This document shows, in pieces, positions 32,172 to 37,257 of a DNA stretch of 37,257 nucleotides. The first letter of the stretch is position 1. Every line of letters starts with the position of its first letter. The position numbers and the translations under genes are program-made. The stretch covers positions 1 to 37,257 of the forward strand of contig JAJUHF010000016.1 in assembly GCA_029268045.1 (NCBI GenBank), in the 5' to 3' direction. This DNA comes from Anseongella ginsenosidimutans (GTDB taxonomy: Bacteria; Bacteroidota; Bacteroidia; Sphingobacteriales; Sphingobacteriaceae). The notes under the pieces were generated by a model. That model made no database searches and was not told the origin of the DNA. It was given only the letters and a program-made list of their open reading frames with translations.

Positions 32172-32951
32172 ATGGAAATCAGATTCAGCAAATATCAGGG
32201 CGCCGGCAACGACTTCATTCTGATTGACGACCGGGCAGGACAAATCCGGCCCGACACGGATTTATTCAACCGTTTATGCAACCGAAGGTTTGGAATCGGA
32301 GCCGACGGCCTTATGCTGGTGCGCGATCACCCGGAATTTGATTTCGAAATGCACTACTTCAACGCCGACGGCCGGGAAGGGTCCATGTGCGGAAACGGCG
32401 GGCGCTGCATTGCCCTGTTTGCCCGTGACCTGGGTATTACCGGCTCTGAAACACATTTCCTGGCCGTGGACGGTCCGCACCGTGCGTCCATTTCCGGAGA
32501 GCAGGTGAGTTTAGAAATGAAGGACGTAAACCAGATCGAACGCAGTGGAAACGACTACATACTGGATACGGGATCTCCTCATTACGTCCGCATGGAAAAT
32601 GATCTGGAAAACCTGGACGTGGTGGGCCAGGGAAGGGCCATCCGGTATAACGAACGTTTCCGCGACCAAGGCATTAATGTGAACTTCGTACAGCCGGTGG
32701 CAGACCGTTTCGCGGTCCGGACCTATGAGCGGGGCGTGGAAAACGAGACATTCGCCTGCGGCACGGGAGTAACCGCCGTAGCCCTCGCCATGGCCGTGAA
32801 GGAGCAGTTGTACGGGGACCAGCATATTACCCTGCAGGCAAGAGGCGGAACCCTCTCGGTCCGCTTCACCCGGACCGGCGAGCAGTCTTTTTCAGGGGTT
32901 TATCTGATCGGTCCGGCAAGCTTCGTATACCGGGGTGAAATTTTCATTTAA
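32172..32951 (+). CDS. dapF: Diaminopimelate epimerase
   Basis: The 259-residue enzyme interconverts LL- and meso-diaminopimelate, the last shared step before lysine and peptidoglycan precursor synthesis. The two catalytic cysteines are intact: Cys73 in SMCGNGGRCIALFAR and Cys196 in TFACGTGVTAVALAMAV. The N-terminus FSKYQGAGNDFILIDDR is also canonical. The ATG at 32172 has an AGGA purine stretch just upstream; the preceding in-frame TTG is less likely. No other lysine-pathway gene is nearby. The gene is slightly shorter than E. coli dapF. Confidence 0.96.
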   Translation: MEIRFSKYQGAGNDFILIDDRAGQIRPDTDLFNRLCNRRFGIGADGLMLVRDHPEFDFEMHYFNADGREGSMCGNGGRCIALFARDLGITGSETHFLAVDGPHRASISGEQVSLEMKDVNQIERSGNDYILDTGSPHYVRMENDLENLDVVGQGRAIRYNERFRDQGINVNFVQPVADRFAVRTYERGVENETFACGTGVTAVALAMAVKEQLYGDQHITLQARGGTLSVRFTRTGEQSFSGVYLIGPASFVYRGEIFI

Positions 32952-33031
32952 AATTTTTTGTTTTCATTTATAATTAAAATATATTTAGGTTTTTTATCAT
33001 TTAAATTACGCTGTAATTTTAATCTGTAGCA

Positions 33032-35887
33032 GTGTTACGAGTCAGCAGCGTAAAACCTTGTAAAATAGTCTATTCTTTGTTCGAACATGAATACCTTGGG
33101 TATCTGTTCGAACCGCACATTGTTCAGCTGAACGAATCGGGTGAGTTCTCCCTGGTTCATCAACGCTTATTTTCACACACCGCTTCCGAATTCATTCAAT
33201 ACCTGGACGAAACCGATCTGCAGATTATCCGGCTGCTCGACCAATGTGAACAGGAACACATCATTAAACGATATTTTAAGAAAGCCATCCGGCCCAGCAT
33301 TTTTTTTCCGACACACTACGATGAGAAAATGCATGCCGATATCCGTCCACGCATCGAAAAGAGACTGGCCGAAGCGATCCAGCTGATGCAGGACAAGGAT
33401 GTCTTTGAGACCGACAAAGAAGGCAATCCTACCTGGAAACGGCTTCAGATTGCGGAAGAGCCCGCGACGGTCCTGTTCCATTTCCGACGGAACGAAAACA
33501 GCACCCGCTACTTCCCCACCATCAAACACGGCAATTCCCGGGTCGATTTCATGTTCCGGGACGCGCTGATCATATGCAATTTCCCGGCGCGAATGCTCGT
33601 CAACGGCATGCTTTATCATTTCGAGGGACCCCTCGAAGGGAAAAAACTACAACCTTTTCTGAACAAACGCTACATTGAAATACCGCAAAGTTCCGAGCAT
33701 ACTTATTTCGAAAAATTCGTGGCTCCCCTTATTGAAAAGCACCATGTATATGCCGAAGGATTTGAGATAATCACTGAAAAACACGAGGCGGAACCCGTGC
33801 TGAAAGTGCCGGCGGCGGATCGCCCCGCCCATCTGGAGCTTCATTTCCGGTACAACCGTTTCGTGTTTCCGTTTTCACCCAATCCGGTTTCGGTACAGGT
33901 CAGCAGGAACAACGGGAGCTACCGCTTTTACCGGATCAAACGCTCCCGGAAATGGGAAGAAAAAAAAGCGGGGGAATTGACCGCCTTGGGTTTGAAACAA
34001 CAGGGAGCTACCTTCTGCCTCGAGGGCGCGGACTTCTATCAATTAATCCATTGGCTGAATGAGCACAAGGACCTTCTAAAGGAAAAGGGGTTTCTGCTGG
34101 AGCAGGAGGAAAAGGGCCGGGAGGTGGTGATCGGCAAAAGCCTGATCAATCTGGAATTCAAGGAAAACAACGATTGGTTTGATATACACGCCAAGGTGAA
34201 GTTCGGCGAGTACGAGATCCCCTTCCTTCAGCTGAAACAACACATTCTAAACCGGGTGCAGGAATTTGAACTGCCCAATGGAAAAATCGCCATTATTCCC
34301 GAAAGCTGGTTCAGCGATTACTCCAATCTGTATGCGCTGGCCGATGAGGGGGCCAACCCCAGGCTGAAAAAGCATCATGTGGGACTGGTGCAGGACTATG
34401 CAAGCAATCACCTGGCCTCGGTAACCCTTGACCGGAAACTGCAGCGGCTGACTTCCTTCGAACGGATCGAAGAAATTCCTCCCCCCGAAAATTTCCGGGG
34501 CCGGCTCCGGTCGTATCAGCAGGCCGGCTACAACTGGTTTAATTTCCTTCGGGAATTCAATTTCGGGGGCTGCCTGGCCGATGACATGGGTCTTGGAAAA
34601 ACGATCCAGGCGCTGGCGTTACTGGAAAAAGTACGGGAGGAGAACGAAAACCGCCTGACTTCCCTCATTGTGATGCCCACCTCGTTGATCGACAACTGGC
34701 AGTCGGAAGCGGCCAAATTCACGCCCGAGCTGAGGATCTATGTCCATACCGGCACGGACCGGATTAAAAATGTGGAATTCTACAGCGCGTTCGATGTGGT
34801 ACTCAGCACCTACGGCGTGGTACGTCAGGATATTGACCTGCTGGAGAAATTTTATTTTCACTATGTGATCCTGGACGAAAGCCAGAATATCAAGAATTAT
34901 GCGTCGAAAAGCGCCCGGGCCGTAAAAAATCTGAAATCAAAATACCGGCTTATCCTTACCGGGACACCCATAGAAAATTCCGTTTCGGAACTCTGGTCCC
35001 AGCTTTCTTTTGCCAATCCGGGGCTACTGGGCAATTACGCGCATTTTCAAAAGGAATTTCAGATTCCGATCGAGAAACAGAACGATGAGCAGAAGCTGCG
35101 ACGGCTTCAGAATCTGATCAAGCCCTTTATCCTCCGGCGTACCAAAGATCAGGTGGCGCGTGAACTTCCTCCGAAAACCGAACAGGTTTTCTATTGCAGC
35201 ATGACCCCCGAACAGGAAAAATACTACGAGGAAACCAAGTCGTATTACCGCAACGAACTGCTTCAGCTGATTGCCACGCGTGGGATTTCCCGTTCACAGG
35301 TACCCATCTTACAAGGGCTGGGAAAACTCCGGCAGATAGCCAATCACCCGGCCCTTGTGGATCAGGATTACAAAGAGGGCTCCTGGAAATTCAATCTGGT
35401 GCAGGAACTGCTGCAAAGCGTCACGTCCAAAGGACACAAAGTGTTGGTATTCTCGCAGTTTGTAAAGCACCTCAGTCTGTTCCGGACCACGCTCGATAAG
35501 AAGAAAATACCTTATGCTTACCTGGACGGCTCAACCAAGAAACGCGGCAGCGTAGTGGAGGAGTTCCGGACCAATGAGCAGATAAAGGCCTTTCTCATCT
35601 CGATCAAGGCCGGCGGAACGGGTTTAAACCTGACCGAAGCGGATTATGTGTTTATCCTGGACCCCTGGTGGAATCCGGCCGTGGAACAACAGGCCATTGA
35701 CCGTTCCCACCGGATCGGTCAGACCAAAAATGTATTTATTTATAAATTCATCACCAAAAACACGGTGGAGGAAAAGATTCTTGCGCTTCAGGAGAAGAAG
35801 CGCAGTTTGGCCTCCTCCCTGATCACGCTCGAGGACTCCTTTGTCAAATCGCTTACTGAGGAGGACATCCGAAGCATTCTGGAATAA
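33032..35887 (+). CDS. SNF2-family helicase-like ATPase
   Basis: The 951-residue protein has a C-terminal SNF2 ATPase/helicase core: Walker A in LADDMGLGKTIQALALL (about residue 520), motif II VILDESQNIKN (about 613; DESQ rather than the usual DEAH), motif III LTGTPIENSVSELWSQL, and C-terminal helicase motifs FSQF, GGTGLNLTEADYVFILDPWWNP and QAIDRSHRIGQ. The N-terminal 470 residues contain no motif I recognise; I see no SWIM zinc-finger motif. SNF2 ATPases translocate on double-stranded DNA and remodel bound proteins; bacterial members are poorly characterised. It starts at a GTG, the only plausible start in the frame before the conserved IVYSLFEHEYLGYLFEP region. It follows dapF after an AT-rich 80-base gap. 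Confidence 0.93.
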   Translation: MLRVSSVKPCKIVYSLFEHEYLGYLFEPHIVQLNESGEFSLVHQRLFSHTASEFIQYLDETDLQIIRLLDQCEQEHIIKRYFKKAIRPSIFFPTHYDEKMHADIRPRIEKRLAEAIQLMQDKDVFETDKEGNPTWKRLQIAEEPATVLFHFRRNENSTRYFPTIKHGNSRVDFMFRDALIICNFPARMLVNGMLYHFEGPLEGKKLQPFLNKRYIEIPQSSEHTYFEKFVAPLIEKHHVYAEGFEIITEKHEAEPVLKVPAADRPAHLELHFRYNRFVFPFSPNPVSVQVSRNNGSYRFYRIKRSRKWEEKKAGELTALGLKQQGATFCLEGADFYQLIHWLNEHKDLLKEKGFLLEQEEKGREVVIGKSLINLEFKENNDWFDIHAKVKFGEYEIPFLQLKQHILNRVQEFELPNGKIAIIPESWFSDYSNLYALADEGANPRLKKHHVGLVQDYASNHLASVTLDRKLQRLTSFERIEEIPPPENFRGRLRSYQQAGYNWFNFLREFNFGGCLADDMGLGKTIQALALLEKVREENENRLTSLIVMPTSLIDNWQSEAAKFTPELRIYVHTGTDRIKNVEFYSAFDVVLSTYGVVRQDIDLLEKFYFHYVILDESQNIKNYASKSARAVKNLKSKYRLILTGTPIENSVSELWSQLSFANPGLLGNYAHFQKEFQIPIEKQNDEQKLRRLQNLIKPFILRRTKDQVARELPPKTEQVFYCSMTPEQEKYYEETKSYYRNELLQLIATRGISRSQVPILQGLGKLRQIANHPALVDQDYKEGSWKFNLVQELLQSVTSKGHKVLVFSQFVKHLSLFRTTLDKKKIPYAYLDGSTKKRGSVVEEFRTNEQIKAFLISIKAGGTGLNLTEADYVFILDPWWNPAVEQQAIDRSHRIGQTKNVFIYKFITKNTVEEKILALQEKKRSLASSLITLEDSFVKSLTEEDIRSILE

Positions 35888-35928
35888 TCTTCGGGCCGAA
35901 CCGGGCGTCACCGTATTACCCGTTTTAA

Positions 35929-36309
<381 letters not shown>

Positions 36310-36360
36310 AAGCGCGTGCCGCAGGTTCCCCATTATCCTGAAATTCCATCGGCCGGGGGA

Positions 36361-36392
36361 TTTGTTACAGCCGGAAAATACTATTATCTTTG
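36361..36392 (+). promoter_or_regulatory. Promoter of tRNA-Arg(CCG)
   Basis: TTTG at 36361-36364, a 20-base spacer and TATCTTTG at 36385-36392 match both elements of the Bacteroidota consensus exactly. This is the best promoter in the window. Transcription should start near 36399, giving a 5' leader of about 58 bases to be removed by RNase P. Confidence 0.75.
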
Positions 36393-36456
36393 CAGGCTCA
36401 AAGCCGCTCCCGGCCCACTGCATCGTGTGATGCGCGCGCCCCGGGAAAAGCTGGAT

Positions 36457-36530
36457 GCACCCGTAGTTCAATTGGATAGAATGTCAGATTCCGGTTCTGA
36501 AGGTTAGGGGTTCGAGTCCCTTCGGGTGTA
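36457..36530 (+). tRNA. tRNA-Arg, anticodon CCG
   Basis: The 74-base sequence folds as a cloverleaf. The acceptor stem is GCACCCG/CGGGTGT (with a G-U first pair), the anticodon stem TCAGA/TCTGA encloses the loop TTCCGGT with anticodon CCG, and the T arm AGGGG-TTCGAGT-CCCTT is standard. It reads CGG arginine codons. The CCA end is not encoded. It stands alone with its own promoter and terminator. Confidence 0.95.
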
Positions 36531-36540
36531 CGAAAAGCTA

Positions 36541-36577
36541 AAACCGCCTTAAATGTGCTTTCAAGGCGGTTTTTATT
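36541..36577 (+). terminator. Intrinsic terminator after tRNA-Arg
   Basis: A perfect 10-base stem (36541-36550 with 36563-36572) around a 12-base loop is followed by a T-rich tail on the plus strand, 10 bases after the tRNA. It fits a transcript containing only the tRNA. Confidence 0.9.
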
Positions 36578-36653
36578 TTCCCCTCCATTTTCTTAACGAG
36601 TCCGGTATACACCGGAGATGCACGCTTATCCTGACTGCCCGGGAAGAGGTAAT

Positions 36654-37037
36654 TCAAGGCTGGCTTTTCAATGCCAGTACCCGCGGCTGGTCCACGGTTC
36701 CGAACACGCCGTCGGTTTCAAACGAAAGCCGGGTATTTGTAATAAACACATGGGAGGCTTTCGTGCTGTAGTATTTGAAAACAATGCCTTCCTCTTCGGG
36801 GGCTGCACCGTGAATAAGCACATAGAACAGCTGGGCACCCTCCACTTCAACGGCCTCCCCCACACCCCGGCATTCCTCACCGATAAAAGCCGCCAGTTCA
36901 TCCCCTTCGCGGTAATCTGATCGCAGGTGAGCCGGTAACTGCACCACGGCGGTCATGCTGCCGGGATATTGTCCCGCTGCTTCAACGCTCCAGGAGGGTG
37001 CACCGGCAGCTAACCGTTCCCGGCGAGAAGCTTCCAC
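36654..37037 (-). CDS. Secreted-type domain protein, probably missing its N-terminus
   Basis: The 127-codon frame reads WSVEAAGQYPGSMTAVVQLPAHLRSDYREGDELAAFIGEECRGVGEAV, then LFYVLIHGAAPEEEGIVFKYYSTKASHVF and GTVDQPRVLAL. I recognise this layout (W-x-V near the start, a-Y-x-x-S-M-T, D-x-L-A-A-F-I-G-x-E-C-R-G, F-K-Y-Y) from Bacteroidota extracytoplasmic proteins, where it follows a signal or lipoprotein peptide; I cannot name the family. No signal peptide is present here. The upstream frame is closed by a stop near 37047 and the possible GTG start at 37037 gives an unrelated SRRERLAAG lead. The homologous part probably ends near 36992, next to an AraC-type fragment on the other strand. It may be a 5'-truncated pseudogene or an assembly artefact. 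Confidence 0.5.
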   Translation of the reverse strand: MEASRRERLAAGAPSWSVEAAGQYPGSMTAVVQLPAHLRSDYREGDELAAFIGEECRGVGEAVEVEGAQLFYVLIHGAAPEEEGIVFKYYSTKASHVFITNTRLSFETDGVFGTVDQPRVLALKSQP

Positions 37038-37054
37038 CGCCTTCGGTCAGCAAT

Positions 37055-37257
37055 GTGTTTCTGAAGCGGTTATACACCATCATGGAGGCCTCTCTTGACG
37101 ACCCCCAACTGGACGTGGGCCTCCTGGCGGAAAAAATGGGGGTCAGCCGGCGCACACTCAACCGGAAACTCTCCATGCTGGTCAATCTGTCAGCCAGCGA
37201 AGTGATCCGGCGCTACCGGCTACAGAAAGCCGTCCTGTTGCTGCAGTCCGGACTCAA
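37055..37257 (+). CDS. AraC-type helix-turn-helix fragment, cut at the right edge
   Basis: The plus-strand frame reads VFLKRLYTIMEASLDDPQLDVGLLAEKMGVSRRTLNRKLSMLVNLSASEVIRRYRLQKAVLLLQSGL and runs off the window. This is the DNA-binding domain of the AraC family as found at the C-terminus of Bacteroidota hybrid two-component sensors: a first helix-turn-helix at LAEKMGVSRRTLNRKL and a long linker helix. The frame is open back to about 36887 but without recognisable receiver or kinase sequence; plausible linker (EKLPPPSVSN) reaches about 37020. The expected upstream domains are therefore missing. Starts at the GTG 37055 or 36998 or ATG 37082 are all guesses. Confidence 0.65.
   Translation, partial: MFLKRLYTIMEASLDDPQLDVGLLAEKMGVSRRTLNRKLSMLVNLSASEVIRRYRLQKAVLLLQSGL

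Noticed and set aside
36316-36507. A 63-codon open frame overlapping the tRNA-Arg gene
   Set aside because: It runs through the tRNA promoter and tRNA itself and has no RBS or motif.

Overview
The window looks like chromosomal core sequence from a member of the Bacteroidota. The pointers are a Bacteroidota-type TonB operon (ExbB, two long ExbDs, TonB, a PstS-like lipoprotein and a TPR protein), a short NuoG, LytS/LytTR signalling, and several copies of the Bacteroidota promoter -7 element TAnnTTTG. The class or order cannot be fixed from this sequence alone. Most genes are intact housekeeping genes packed into operons. I see no insertion sequence, prophage, CRISPR array or rRNA.

Layout, left to right. 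(1) 1-4516, minus strand: a tight run transcribed from a DedA membrane protein through inorganic pyrophosphatase, a CBS/CorC-type membrane protein, RsmE and a secreted DUF4159 protein to a biotin carboxyl carrier subunit cut by the left edge. (2) 4629-17450, minus strand: a complete fourteen-gene nuoA-N operon for respiratory complex I in canonical order, with a NuoG that stops after its iron-sulfur part. (3) 17559-23516, minus strand: exbB-exbD-exbD-tonB, a small membrane protein, a phosphate-binding-like lipoprotein and a TPR protein, probably one energy-transducing operon for outer-membrane uptake. (4) 23517-26000: an AT-rich leader, pckA with its own promoter and terminator, and a bacterial SUI1/YciH protein. 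(5) 26094-30432, plus strand: metK, then a regulatory cassette made of a LiaF-like membrane protein, a DUF4288 protein, a LytS-type histidine kinase and a LytTR response regulator, ending at a strong bidirectional terminator. (6) 30542-32056, minus strand: a DegP/HtrA protease. (7) 32172-36530, plus strand: dapF, a 951-residue SNF2 helicase-like protein, a YccF protein and a stand-alone tRNA-Arg(CCG) with its own promoter and terminator. (8) 36654-37257: two gene fragments, a minus-strand secreted-type domain lacking a signal peptide and a plus-strand AraC-type helix-turn-helix, which meet head to head with both 5' parts missing.

Functionally, complex I, the ExbB/ExbD/TonB motor, pyrophosphatase and PEP carboxykinase cover energy generation and carbon flow. 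The LiaF-like/LytS/LytTR cassette beside DegP suggests envelope-stress sensing. The points most worth following are that cassette, the head-to-head truncated junction at the right end, the short NuoG with an unusual extra four-cysteine tail, the PstS-like protein in the TonB operon, and a 49-base imperfect hairpin between nuoN and dedA. I did not find a clearly new multi-gene system.
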